Positions 9,026-17,481 of a stretch of DNA of 64,000 bases are shown here, piece after piece. This DNA is from JAXMHB01 sp046346965 (GTDB taxonomy: Bacteria; Pseudomonadota; Gammaproteobacteria; Xanthomonadales; SZUA-5), in contig JAXMHB010000005.1 of the NCBI GenBank assembly GCA_046346965.1, positions 186,001 to 250,000 of the forward strand. The letters are read 5' to 3'. The notes below the pieces were generated by a model. That model ran no database searches. It saw only the letters and a list, made by a program, of their open reading frames with translations, and was not told the DNA's origin. A program made the position numbers and the translations under genes. How positions within the stretch are numbered: the first letter of the stretch is position 1; each line of letters opens with the position of its first letter.

Positions 9026-10198
9026 TCACCAGTAAAACTGTGCACGCGCCTCGACGATGCTTGGGTCATCGGACACGTTGCTGCGCAGGCTGCTGCTGAA
9101 GCGCTCGCTGCTGACCTTGACGTAGTTCAGCATGAACTTGAAGTTGGCGCGCCAGTACCAGTTCACGCCGAGGGTGAGGTTCTGCTCTTCGCCACCCAGC
9201 ACCGGGTTGTCGTTGAGATTGGTGCTGTCGTAGCGCAGACCCAGCTGCCACATGCCGGCACCCGGATTGTCCGGATAGCCAGTCACCGGCAGACCGGCCT
9301 TGTAAGTCCATGTTTCGCCAGTGATATTCCACAATCCGTAGAGGTACCAGCTGTCGCCCGAGAAAGTATCGCCGGGCTGCGTTGCAAAGCGCGTGGCGTA
9401 ACGGTCCACCTGCGAATGCAGGTACTCGCCCTGCACTTTGAAGGGCCCGTCCACATAGGCGGCCTCGGCGCCATAGGTGCGCTGACGATCAGCGTTCAGC
9501 AGGTTGCCGGTATCCACCAGCCGCGCGGTGGCGAAGTCCGCATCCGGACGCACGCGCAGGCGCAGCGTGTCAGCGTCGGTGTCGTAATCGAGCGCCGAGA
9601 TGCCGAGGTGCAGGAAGCGGCCAGTCTCGTTGATCGGCGCGTAGTAGCCGCGCGCGCCCCAACCGGCGCCGTGGGCCAGATTGCGCGTCAGTTCGCGACC
9701 GAACCAGCCGAGCGAGTAGCCCCAGCTGGCTTCTTCGCGGCCGTAGGCCACACCGACGCGGCGCGCCACGCCAAACAGGTTGGTGGCCATCGCCTTGCTG
9801 ATGAAATCGTTGTGGCGCGTGCTGCTGAGCTCTTCCAGGCTGTTGAACTGCTTGTACTGGCCCGCCTGCAGGAAGGAGGTGCCCATCTTGTAGCGCACGA
9901 AATTGTCGAGGAACTTGTTGGCCTTGGCGTCGTAGCCGGCCTGCCAGTCGAAAGTGACGCCCTTGCCGATCAGGATGACCTCGGCGCGGCGCAGCTCGAA
10001 CTCCTGATCCTTGCCGTCATTGGTGTCGGCTCCGTTCAAGTCGACGACATCGTTGTTGAAGTAGTTGACGTCGCCCTGGAACAAGCCCTGCAGCGAGATC
10101 TCACTGCCACCGATGACGTCAATCATGATGTCGGCGTGGGCGGCGCCGGAGAGGACGGTCAACAGCGCTGCGGCCAGCAGTCGCGGGGAGGTACGCAT
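9026..10198 (-). CDS. Phosphate-selective porin, OprP/OprO type
   Basis: 390 residues from ATG 10198. The signal peptide MRTSPRLLAAALLTVLSGAA ends in AHA. The frame is open far upstream over the pseudouridine synthase gene, which is a shadow. The mature part is a beta-barrel with alternating aromatic strands, ends in FYW, and has early segments DVIGGSEISLQGLFQGDVN and FELRRAEVILIGKG typical of OprP/OprO porins. It brings phosphate or polyphosphate across the outer membrane and is followed in the same direction by pstS. The start region at 10199-10290 has only degenerate PhoB half-sites. Confidence 0.85.
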   Translation of the reverse strand: MRTSPRLLAAALLTVLSGAAHADIMIDVIGGSEISLQGLFQGDVNYFNNDVVDLNGADTNDGKDQEFELRRAEVILIGKGVTFDWQAGYDAKANKFLDNFVRYKMGTSFLQAGQYKQFNSLEELSSTRHNDFISKAMATNLFGVARRVGVAYGREEASWGYSLGWFGRELTRNLAHGAGWGARGYYAPINETGRFLHLGISALDYDTDADTLRLRVRPDADFATARLVDTGNLLNADRQRTYGAEAAYVDGPFKVQGEYLHSQVDRYATRFATQPGDTFSGDSWYLYGLWNITGETWTYKAGLPVTGYPDNPGAGMWQLGLRYDSTNLNDNPVLGGEEQNLTLGVNWYWRANFKFMLNYVKVSSERFSSSLRSNVSDDPSIVEARAQFYW

Positions 10199-10384
10199 CG
10201 GAGCAGCCTTGTCTGTGAAGGATGTGACAAAGGTTATTGCTGGATTGTTGCACTGATATGACGCAGATGACTGCCACCGGTCATCGCAGCGCCGTCTGTC
10301 TGTCATCTGGGCTGCCGCCCGCAAATTCCCCCGGCGGCACTCTGCAGCAACCATAATGCCGCGCCGGCGGCCGTGCTTACGCCG

Positions 10385-11308
10385 ATGGACCAGTCCTGCC
10401 TCGTGACGTTCAAGCTCCCGCCGCTCGTCGGCTATCTGCCCTGCCGAAAAGTGCTGACCGTTTCCGGCGGCCGCACGCTGATCGAGCACATCCAGCGCCA
10501 GTACCCGGATATTGCGCCGGGCGAGTGGCAGCAGCGCTTTGCGCTGGGCCATGTGCGCGACCGGGAGGGCAGCTGCCTGAGGCCCGATGCGGCGGTGCGC
10601 CTCCCCTTCGAGCTGCATTACTACCGGCCGTTCTCGGAAGCGCCGATCCCTGTCACCGAGCAGATCCTGTATCAGGACGCGGATCTGGTGGTGGTCGACA
10701 AGCCGCATTTCCTGCCGGTGCATCCGGCCGGAAAGTACCTGAAGGAAACGCTGGTCGCGCGCGTGATCGCGCGCCTGGGCAATCCCGAGCTCTCGCCGCT
10801 GCATCGACTGGATCGACTGACCGCCGGACTGGTGCTGTTTTCCACCCGCGCGCAGACGCGGCCGCTGTACCAGAATCTGTTCCGCGATCGCGCCGTCGAG
10901 AAGCGCTACGAGGCGCTGGCGCCCGCGCTGCCGAAGCTCGATTTCCCACTGCGCCGGCAATCCTGTCTGCAGCGCCATGCCGATGGCTTTCGCAGCGTCG
11001 AGTGCGAGGGGCCGGCGAACGCCGACACCGCGATCGAAGTGATCGAGCGCGGGCCGCAGTATTGGCGCTATGCCTTGTGGCCGCGCACCGGACAGATGCA
11101 CCAGCTGCGCGTGCACCTTTGTGCGCTGGGTGCGCCGATCCTGAACGACCCCTGGTATCCCGAAGCCCAGCCCAGCGGCCCGGACGACTATGCACGACCG
11201 CTGCAGCTGCTGGCACAGTCGCTGAGCTTCATCGATCCGATCAGCGGGCGGCGGCGCCAGTTCTGCAGTCACCTGTCGCTACAACCTGAGCCCGACGCGC
11301 CGGCCTGA
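10385..11308 (+). CDS. RluA-family pseudouridine synthase
   Basis: 307 residues from ATG 10385; a GTG at 10373 would add four. It isomerises uridine to pseudouridine in rRNA or tRNA. The catalytic motif LHRLDRLTAGLVLF (Asp in HRLD) lies near residue 145, and RTGQMHQLRVHLCALGAPI near 240 is the conserved KUII-type block of RluA enzymes. The N-terminal ~90 residues are not an obvious S4 domain. The exact target cannot be read from sequence. It is divergent from the porin gene. Confidence 0.88.
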   Translation: MDQSCLVTFKLPPLVGYLPCRKVLTVSGGRTLIEHIQRQYPDIAPGEWQQRFALGHVRDREGSCLRPDAAVRLPFELHYYRPFSEAPIPVTEQILYQDADLVVVDKPHFLPVHPAGKYLKETLVARVIARLGNPELSPLHRLDRLTAGLVLFSTRAQTRPLYQNLFRDRAVEKRYEALAPALPKLDFPLRRQSCLQRHADGFRSVECEGPANADTAIEVIERGPQYWRYALWPRTGQMHQLRVHLCALGAPILNDPWYPEAQPSGPDDYARPLQLLAQSLSFIDPISGRRRQFCSHLSLQPEPDAPA

Positions 11309-11317
11309 GCCGCGAGC

Positions 11318-11689
11318 TCAGCGTGCCGCGCCCGGCTCGTAGATCACGAAGCGCTTGGTGGTGGTGACAAGCACTTCCCAGCTGCCCTGAAATCCGCGCG
11401 GCATGACGAAACGGCTGCCCGGATGCACCTCGCGCACCTCGCCGGTATCGCTGACGATGCGGCTATGCCCTTCGAGGATCTCGCAGTACTCCTCCTCGGT
11501 GTAGGCGATGCGCCACTGGCCGGGCTCGCTGCGCCAGCGGCCGACGACAAACTGGCCGCTGGCGTCGGTGTACTCGATCCAGACGCTCTGGCGCGGATTG
11601 CCGCGCAGGCGCTTGCCCTCGGCGATCTCGTAGTGCTCGGGCTCGACCTCGGCGATCAGGTGGACGGCGGGCGTGTCAGTCATCGTCAT
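11318..11689 (-). CDS. Cupin-domain protein
   Basis: 123 residues from ATG 11689 (or 121 from ATG 11683). A single cupin fold: EEEYCEILEGHSRIVSDTGE near residue 70 and HPGSRFVMPRGFQGSWEV near 95, in the style of DUF861/ureidoglycine-aminohydrolase-like small cupins. The usual metal-binding His pair is mostly missing, so it may be a binding rather than a catalytic cupin. Its start lies inside the end of the cation-efflux gene (overlap 8-14 bases), which implies coupled translation. Function unknown. Confidence 0.75.
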   Translation of the reverse strand: MTMTDTPAVHLIAEVEPEHYEIAEGKRLRGNPRQSVWIEYTDASGQFVVGRWRSEPGQWRIAYTEEEYCEILEGHSRIVSDTGEVREVHPGSRFVMPRGFQGSWEVLVTTTKRFVIYEPGAAR

Positions 11690-12584
11690 CGGGCTCGAAA
11701 AAGCACCAGCGGATGGTGGGGAATTGTGCACGCAGCGCCGCTTCCGTGCGGTTGATCGACCGAATCAGGAAATCGGCGCCGGCCACCGGCATCATTTTCG
11801 CCTTGACCGCGACCATGATGTCCTCGCCCAGTTGCAGCGTGATCAGGTTGAGCACGCGTTCGACGTCCGGCGCCTCCTGCAGGAAGTCGTGAATCTGCCG
11901 GCGCAACTCGGCGTCCACGCTCTGCCCGATCAGCAGCGCTTTGACCTCGACGCCGACGAAGATCGCGACCAGCACCAGCAGCACGCCGATCCCCAGCGTG
12001 CCGTAGGCATCCCAGCGCGGATCGCCGGTCCACAGCGTCAGCCCGATCGCCACAAAGGCCAGCGTCAGGCCCAGCAAGGCAGCCAGATCCTCGCCAAAGA
12101 TGACGATCAACTCGCTCTGGCGGCTTTCGCGGAACCAGCGATACAGACTGCGCTGGCCGCGCGCCTTGTTGACCTCGCGCAGGCAGCCCCACATCGAAAA
12201 ACTCTCGGCGGCGATGCCAAAGCCCAGCACCAGCAAGGCCACCCAGGCATGGCGGATCGCCTCGGGCTGCTGCAGCTTGTGCCAGCCCTCGTACAGCGAG
12301 AACACGCCGCCGGCACTGAACAGGATCAGCGCCACCAGAAAGGACCAAAAGTAAATCGCCTTGCCGTAGCCGAGCGGGAACTCTGGATCAGGCGGGCGCC
12401 GTGCGCGGCGCATGCCGACCAGCAACAGCACCTGATTGCCGCAATCGGCCAGCGAGTGCACGGCCTCGGCCAACATGGAGCTGGCGCCGGTGACCAGCGC
12501 CGCTGCCAACTTGCTGGCAAAGATGGCCAGATTGGCCCCCAGCGCATACAGAATGGCGCGAGTGGAATCGCCTTGCGCGGCCAT
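11676..12584 (-). CDS. Cation diffusion facilitator transporter
   Basis: 302 residues, six membrane spans followed by a cytoplasmic domain of about 90 residues. Exports divalent cations such as zinc in exchange for protons. HSLAD near residue 44 is the metal motif of helix 2; the helix-5 motif reads GEDLAALLG rather than HxxxD, as in ZnT9-like members of the family. It starts 9 bases after the end of the sulfotransferase gene and overlaps the cupin gene. The metal specificity is not certain. Confidence 0.88.
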   Translation of the reverse strand: MAAQGDSTRAILYALGANLAIFASKLAAALVTGASSMLAEAVHSLADCGNQVLLLVGMRRARRPPDPEFPLGYGKAIYFWSFLVALILFSAGGVFSLYEGWHKLQQPEAIRHAWVALLVLGFGIAAESFSMWGCLREVNKARGQRSLYRWFRESRQSELIVIFGEDLAALLGLTLAFVAIGLTLWTGDPRWDAYGTLGIGVLLVLVAIFVGVEVKALLIGQSVDAELRRQIHDFLQEAPDVERVLNLITLQLGEDIMVAVKAKMMPVAGADFLIRSINRTEAALRAQFPTIRWCFFEPDDDD

Positions 12585-12593
12585 GCTGGTTCC

Positions 12594-14168
12594 TCAGGCC
12601 GCGGGCGTCAGCGCCGCGAGCATCCCGGACAGCGGCTCGGCATAGGCCTGCCACAGTCTGGAGCGATCCTTGCGGATGCCATCGCGCACCAGCACGCTGC
12701 TGGCGGTCGCCACCGGATCCCGGCTGTGCTGGATGTCCACCATCGCGGGCTCGGCCGGCAAGCCGCACCACGCCGCCATACGCTCGGCGGCCGCCATTGG
12801 GTCGGCCACCACGTCTTCGTAGTGCACGTCCAGGATGCGACCCGGCAGCGCCTGTTGCCAATGCGCCATCAGCTGCTGGTACCAGCCGTGGTACTGCACG
12901 TACTCGCCGGGATCGTAGGAATAGCCACAGGCCTGGGTGTACAGCGTGCGCAGCGTGGACAGGCCGATGTCGATCGGATCGCGACGCACGTGAATGATCC
13001 GCGCCTGCGGCAGCGCCGCCGCAATAAAGCCCAGATTCAAGAAGTTGGACGGCAGTTTGTCGGTGACCCACGGGCGCCCGCGCGCACGCCAGTGCATAGC
13101 CGCCACGTAGCCGCGGCCAAGACTGGCCAGATCCAGCCGCTCGCGCGCCTCGACCATCGCCAACTCCAGCGGCTGCGCGCTGTGGATGCCGGTGGTACGC
13201 CGCAGCTGATGCGGAAACTCATAGGTCTCGCCGGCGGCGGCGATCTGGCTGTGGCCGCCGAGAATGCGTTCGACCAGCGTGGTGCCGGAGCGATGCAGGC
13301 CGACGACGAAGATCGGCCGCGGCCCGGCGAGTTCCACCTCTCCGGACACCGTCGGCAGCGCTTCCCAGCGCAGCAAGGCGTCAAACAAGCGACCGGTAGC
13401 CTCGGCGTCGTAGCGCAGCTGGCTGCGCTTGGCCTTGCAGGCGCGCTCCAGCGCACGCCAGGCCTCGGGATAGCGCCGCGCCTCGTGCAGTTCGTTGTGC
13501 AGCGCATAGGCCAGATAGGCCTCATCCTCGCCCGGCGCCACCCGCGCCAACTCGCGCTCGATCCGCGCGATGCGCGCCTCGCCATCGGGCTGCCGCAGAC
13601 GCGACAGCAGCCAGTGCGCCTCCACCGCGCCCGAGTGGATGCGCAAACAGTGCTCCAGCAACGCCACAGCCGTATCGATCTCGCCGAAATAGACCTGCAG
13701 CGTGGCCAACATGTACAGGCTGGGCGGATGGTGGCGATCCAGATCGACCGCCGCCTGCGCGTACTCGCGCGCCAGCGCATGCGCGCCCAGGCGCGAGACC
13801 TGCTGGGCCGCCAGCGCCAGCAACTGCGGCGACCCAAAGGTGTAAGGCCGCGCCTGCGCGCACAGATCCAGCGCCGTCCGCGTATCGCCCAAGGCCACCA
13901 GCTGCTGCAGCAGCTGCAGACGAACGGCGGGCGTCGGCAGCACCGCCCGTACCGCCTGCTGCGTCCACTGCCAGGCGCGGGCGTGATCGCCGGCGTTCAG
14001 CGTCAACTGCGCCAGCCGCAGCAAGGCCGGCGCGTAGCGCGGCAGTTCGGCCGCCACCTGCTCCAGCGCGCCGATCGCCGCGTGGCGGTCGCCCGCAGCC
14101 AGATAGCTCTCGGCGCGCTGCAGCTGACGGCGTGCGCGCGGTGAATCAGGGAGGTCGTTGACGGACAC
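12594..14168 (-). CDS. TPR-repeat sulfotransferase
   Basis: 524 residues with a GTG start. Residues 1-240 are tetratricopeptide-like helical repeats. From about 285 it is a sulfotransferase: GLHRSGTTLVERILGGHS is the 5'-phosphosulfate loop for PAPS and VRRDPIDIGLS the 3'-phosphate motif. It transfers sulfate from PAPS to an unknown acceptor, and the repeats may bind a protein or peptide substrate. No sulfate-activation genes are nearby. It is followed closely by the cation-efflux gene. Confidence 0.87.
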   Translation of the reverse strand: MSVNDLPDSPRARRQLQRAESYLAAGDRHAAIGALEQVAAELPRYAPALLRLAQLTLNAGDHARAWQWTQQAVRAVLPTPAVRLQLLQQLVALGDTRTALDLCAQARPYTFGSPQLLALAAQQVSRLGAHALAREYAQAAVDLDRHHPPSLYMLATLQVYFGEIDTAVALLEHCLRIHSGAVEAHWLLSRLRQPDGEARIARIERELARVAPGEDEAYLAYALHNELHEARRYPEAWRALERACKAKRSQLRYDAEATGRLFDALLRWEALPTVSGEVELAGPRPIFVVGLHRSGTTLVERILGGHSQIAAAGETYEFPHQLRRTTGIHSAQPLELAMVEARERLDLASLGRGYVAAMHWRARGRPWVTDKLPSNFLNLGFIAAALPQARIIHVRRDPIDIGLSTLRTLYTQACGYSYDPGEYVQYHGWYQQLMAHWQQALPGRILDVHYEDVVADPMAAAERMAAWCGLPAEPAMVDIQHSRDPVATASSVLVRDGIRKDRSRLWQAYAEPLSGMLAALTPAA

Positions 14169-14233
14169 GCGCGATCATCCAGGGCCGCAGGCGGGCGCAG
14201 ACGCTAACGGCGACCCGCAGTCGATGCAAGCCG

Positions 14234-15616
14234 TCAGCGTGGGCGCTCCTGCACATAGACGCGATAGTCCCAGGGTTGCAGCGTGAGCTGCGTGTCGGCC
14301 TGCAGGCTGCTTGCTGCGCCGCTGAAGAACTCGGTGTACTCGCCCGGATAGAGACCGTCCTTCAGCCTGACGTCCACTGTGTCGGCGCTGAAATTGATCA
14401 CTGTGAAGATCTTGCTGGCCGCGTCCTGGCGCACGAAGCTGAACACCTGGCTGCCGTGATCGTTGGGGACATGCACCATCCGCGCACCCCAGGCGCCGTT
14501 CCACAGCGCGCTGTGGGTTTTGCGCAGTGCCAGCAAGCGGCGGTAGAAGTCCGCCATCGGGTCTGCTCGCCAGTCGATCAAATCCTTCTCGAAAAAGGCC
14601 AGCCGCTTGCGTTCGCCGGCTTCCTGACCGCTGTAGATCAAGGGCATGCCCTCGCCGACCATGCTCAGCACCGTCGCCGCACGCAGGGCCTCGCCAAATT
14701 GTTCAGGTCCGGTGCCTTCCCAGGCGTTCTTGTCGTGATTGCTGGTGAAGGTCATCCGCAGCGCACCCGGCGGGAAGGCGCTCTCGTTCCACGAGTAATA
14801 GATGTAGAGCTTGTTGACGTCGGCCTTGCCCTGCGCAATCGCATGCATGGACTCGTTCCAGCTCCAGGCGTAGGTCATGTCGAAGGCGCGCGCATGCAGA
14901 TCGCGCGCCTCCCACTCGGCCAGCATGAACACCGGCTTGATCTGATCGAGTTCGCGTCGCGCCTGTTCCCAGAAGTCGATCGGGACAAAGCCCGCGACAT
15001 CGCAGCGATAGCCATCGATGTCGGCCTCACGTACCCAGTACTTGAGCGCCTCGGTCATGTACTGGCGCAATCCGGGCTGGCGGTAGTCGAGGTCGATGAT
15101 GTCGGACCAGTCCCACCACGGCGTCGGGCGCAAATCGCCCTTCCAGTCGCGTTCGTACCAGTCCGGATGCTCGCTGAGCAGCGGGTTGTCCCAGGCGGTG
15201 TGGTTGGCCACCCAGTCCAGGATCACCTTCAGTCCCAGCCCATGAGCGGTTTGCACGAAATGCCGCAGATCTTCGAGCGTGCCGAGCTCCGGGTTGACGG
15301 CGTAGTAATCGCGCACCGAGTACGGGCTGCCCAGACTGCCTTTGCGGTTTTTCAGCCCGATCGGATGGATCGGCATCAGCCAGATGATGTCGACACCCAG
15401 CGCCTGCAGGCGCGGCAGCTCACGCTCGGCGGCCGCCAGCGTGCCTTCGGGCGTGTACTGACGGGTGTTGAGCTGGTAGATGGATGCCGAGCGCGCCCAG
15501 TCGGGCGTCTTCAGCTCGATGTACGGTCGCGGTTGATAAGGATCCGTCACCGGTGTCGGCAGCTGCGCGCAGCCGGCCAGCACACTGATGGAAACGCTTG
15601 CCAGAAATGCACGCAT
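14234..15616 (-). CDS. GH13 alpha-amylase-family lipoprotein
   Basis: 460 residues. The signal peptide ends in the lipobox LAGC, Cys15, so it is a lipoprotein facing the periplasm or surface. The GH13 signature regions are all present: DWVANHTAWD (region I), GYRCDVAGF with the nucleophile Asp (II), MLAEWEA with the acid/base Glu (III) and FTSNHDKN with the transition-state Asp (IV). A small C-terminal beta domain follows. It should cleave alpha-glucans or maltodextrins. It stands alone, without other starch genes. Confidence 0.88.
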   Translation of the reverse strand: MRAFLASVSISVLAGCAQLPTPVTDPYQPRPYIELKTPDWARSASIYQLNTRQYTPEGTLAAAERELPRLQALGVDIIWLMPIHPIGLKNRKGSLGSPYSVRDYYAVNPELGTLEDLRHFVQTAHGLGLKVILDWVANHTAWDNPLLSEHPDWYERDWKGDLRPTPWWDWSDIIDLDYRQPGLRQYMTEALKYWVREADIDGYRCDVAGFVPIDFWEQARRELDQIKPVFMLAEWEARDLHARAFDMTYAWSWNESMHAIAQGKADVNKLYIYYSWNESAFPPGALRMTFTSNHDKNAWEGTGPEQFGEALRAATVLSMVGEGMPLIYSGQEAGERKRLAFFEKDLIDWRADPMADFYRRLLALRKTHSALWNGAWGARMVHVPNDHGSQVFSFVRQDAASKIFTVINFSADTVDVRLKDGLYPGEYTEFFSGAASSLQADTQLTLQPWDYRVYVQERPR

Positions 15617-15702
15617 CGCCGCTGCCCGTCCTCTCGATGCCGTGCATGGTATCGCCCCGGCGCCGGCGCGGCTCGGGTTTCAGGCGCCGGTTGCAGAGGT
15701 TC

Positions 15703-16581
15703 TCAACCGCCCGGCCAGTGCAGCGTGCCGTCGATCAGCAGATGCGAGCGACCGCCCACCCAGATCCGACCGTCTGCCTGTTCCACGTCCAGCTGCGCAT
15801 CACGACCGATCTCGCGCCCCTGACTGACGCGGTAGCCGCGCGCCAAGGTGCTCGTCGGCTCGCGCAGCGCAATCAGCGCGGCAATCAAACCATTGGCGGC
15901 GCCAGAGGCGGGATCCTCGACGATGCCGACGCCGGCCGGAAAGGCGCGGACGGCCAGTTGATAGTCGGGCGACGCGCTACGCGCAAACACGCACAGACCC
16001 AGACTGCCGCTGCGCTGTGCCAACGCTGCGATGCCCTCGTGCTGCGGCTTCCAGCCGCGCAGCGCCGCTTCCTCGGCGATCTCCGCCACCCACCAGCGGC
16101 GCCCGCCCTCCACCAGCGTCAGACCGAGCGCGCCCAGCGACAATGGCGCCAGCAGCGCCTGCGCCGCCTGCAGCAGCGCCGGATCCGGGCTCAGGCAGTG
16201 CAGCGCTGGCGCCGCCACCGCAAAGCGCGGCGCCTCCAAGGGGCCGCTGCGGCGGATAGCCAACAGGCCGGCATCGCAGTCCTGGATGATCTGCTCGACG
16301 CCAGCGTCCACATAGCCGAGCGCATGCGCCGCGTGCGCCGTGCCGACGCTGGGATGGCCGGCGTAGGCGATCTCGCGCTGCGGCGTGTGGATGCGCACTC
16401 GATAGTGCGCCTCGGGCGTACGCGGCGGCACCACGAAGGTGGTCTCCACCAGATCCACCCAGCGGGCGAAGGCCTGGCGCTGCGCGTCCGACCAGTGGGC
16501 GGCACCGAACACCACACCGAGCGGATTGCCGCCGCCCGGGGCTTCGGAAAACACATCGAGCTGTACGAAACGGACGGCCAT
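15703..16581 (-). CDS. PhzF-family isomerase
   Basis: 292 residues, PhzF/YddE family with a two-lobed diaminopimelate-epimerase-like fold. The catalytic Glu is in VETTFVVPP near residue 45; the other family blocks are GHPSVGTAHAA near 80 and EDPASGAANGLIAAL near 225. No phenazine genes are nearby, so phenazine synthesis is unlikely; most such proteins have no known substrate. Its ATG shares one base with the stop of fur (TGATG), so it is probably translated from the fur message. Confidence 0.85.
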   Translation of the reverse strand: MAVRFVQLDVFSEAPGGGNPLGVVFGAAHWSDAQRQAFARWVDLVETTFVVPPRTPEAHYRVRIHTPQREIAYAGHPSVGTAHAAHALGYVDAGVEQIIQDCDAGLLAIRRSGPLEAPRFAVAAPALHCLSPDPALLQAAQALLAPLSLGALGLTLVEGGRRWWVAEIAEEAALRGWKPQHEGIAALAQRSGSLGLCVFARSASPDYQLAVRAFPAGVGIVEDPASGAANGLIAALIALREPTSTLARGYRVSQGREIGRDAQLDVEQADGRIWVGGRSHLLIDGTLHWPGG

Positions 16582-16985
16582 CAGCCGCGCTTGGGCCGGA
16601 CGTAGAGCACCAGACTGTGGTCCTCCAGCTCAAAACCGTGTGCCTCGGCGATCTCGCGCTGCAGGCGTTCGATCTCGGTGTTCTGGAACTCGATCACCTT
16701 GCCGGTCTCGATGCACACCATGTGATCGTGATGACCGTCCTGATCGAGCTCGTAGACCGACTGGCCGCCCTCGAAATGATGACGAACGACGATGCCGGCG
16801 GTCTCGAACTGATTGAGCACGCGGTAAACGGTGGCCAGACCGATGTCGTCGCCCTGCTCGAGCAGCTCGCGATAGACGTCCTCGGCCGTCATGTGCTTTT
16901 TCTTGGCGTTGGTCAGGATGTCGAGGATGCGCATGCGCGGATGCGTCACCTTCAGCCCGACCTTGCGCAGGTCCTGGCTCTCCAT
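16581..16985 (-). CDS. fur: Ferric uptake regulator Fur
   Basis: 134 residues from ATG 16985, chosen because family members begin M-E-x-x-D-L-R-K-V-G-L-K-V-T; in-frame ATGs at 17009 and 17024 would give longer forms. Winged-helix DNA-binding part to about residue 85 (ATVYRVLNQFETAGIV), then the metal-binding dimer domain with HHFEGG and HHDHMVCIETG. It represses iron-uptake genes when Fe(II) is bound. Divergent from bamE, as in many gammaproteobacteria. Confidence 0.96.
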   Translation of the reverse strand: MESQDLRKVGLKVTHPRMRILDILTNAKKKHMTAEDVYRELLEQGDDIGLATVYRVLNQFETAGIVVRHHFEGGQSVYELDQDGHHDHMVCIETGKVIEFQNTEIERLQREIAEAHGFELEDHSLVLYVRPKRG

Positions 16986-17090
16986 CGGTCGTTCGGCACG
17001 GTTGGGCATGCGGGCCTCGTTCATTGGGATCGGGTTGAACTTCTGGCCTGTATTATCCACGGCTTCGTGCTCACCCTCTTGGGAAATCTC

Positions 17091-17450
17091 ATGCGACTGA
17101 TCCTGGTTCTGTTGCTCGCCCTGTCTTCCACGGGTTGCGGTTGGCTGTATCGACAACCCGTCCAGCAGGGCAATGTGCTGGAAACCGATCAGGTCGACGC
17201 GCTCAAGCCCGGCATGACCAAGCGGCAGGTGATGCTGGTACTGGGCACGCCGGCGGTGCAGAGCCCCTTCCACGAGGATCGCTGGGACTATGTCTCGAGC
17301 TTCAAGGACGGCGACGGCAAGATCGAACTCAAGCGTCTGACCGTGGTGTTTGCCGACAATGTGCTGACGCGCATCGAAGGCGATTACGAGCCCGGCAAGG
17401 GCGTGAACGCCCAGGACAGCACGCCGGAAGCGCCCGAAGACCAGCAGTAA
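17091..17450 (+). CDS. bamE: Outer-membrane assembly lipoprotein BamE (SmpA/OmlA)
   Basis: 119 residues from ATG 17091. Lipobox SSTGC, Cys16. The SmpA/OmlA core runs from VLETDQVDALKPGMTKRQV through LGTPAVQSPFHEDRWDYVS to about residue 100, and an acidic tail follows. It is an accessory of the BAM complex that inserts beta-barrel proteins. Divergent from fur, with about 105 bases between the starts. Confidence 0.96.
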   Translation: MRLILVLLLALSSTGCGWLYRQPVQQGNVLETDQVDALKPGMTKRQVMLVLGTPAVQSPFHEDRWDYVSSFKDGDGKIELKRLTVVFADNVLTRIEGDYEPGKGVNAQDSTPEAPEDQQ

Positions 17451-17458
17451 CGGTAGCG

Positions 17459-17481
17459 GGTCCGCAGCCCGGCTGCGGACC
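17459..17481. terminator. Bidirectional terminator hairpin between bamE and MFS gene
   Basis: GGTCCGCAGCC-C-GGCTGCGGACC, a perfect 11-base inverted repeat that folds as a 9-bp stem with a 5-base loop. It fills the 31-base gap between the convergent stops of bamE and the MFS gene. No T run on either side, so it would work as a weak terminator or 3'-end stabiliser. Confidence 0.55.

Noticed and set aside
10199..10372. PhoB box before the porin gene
   Set aside because: CAGTCAT and GCGTCAT halves are 9 bases apart and not 11, and TTGTCAC has no good partner. Only the site before pstS fits.
17035..17056. TTGAAC and TATTAT as a promoter for bamE
   Set aside because: Only 10 bases lie between them, too few for a sigma-70 promoter; no better pair was found by eye.
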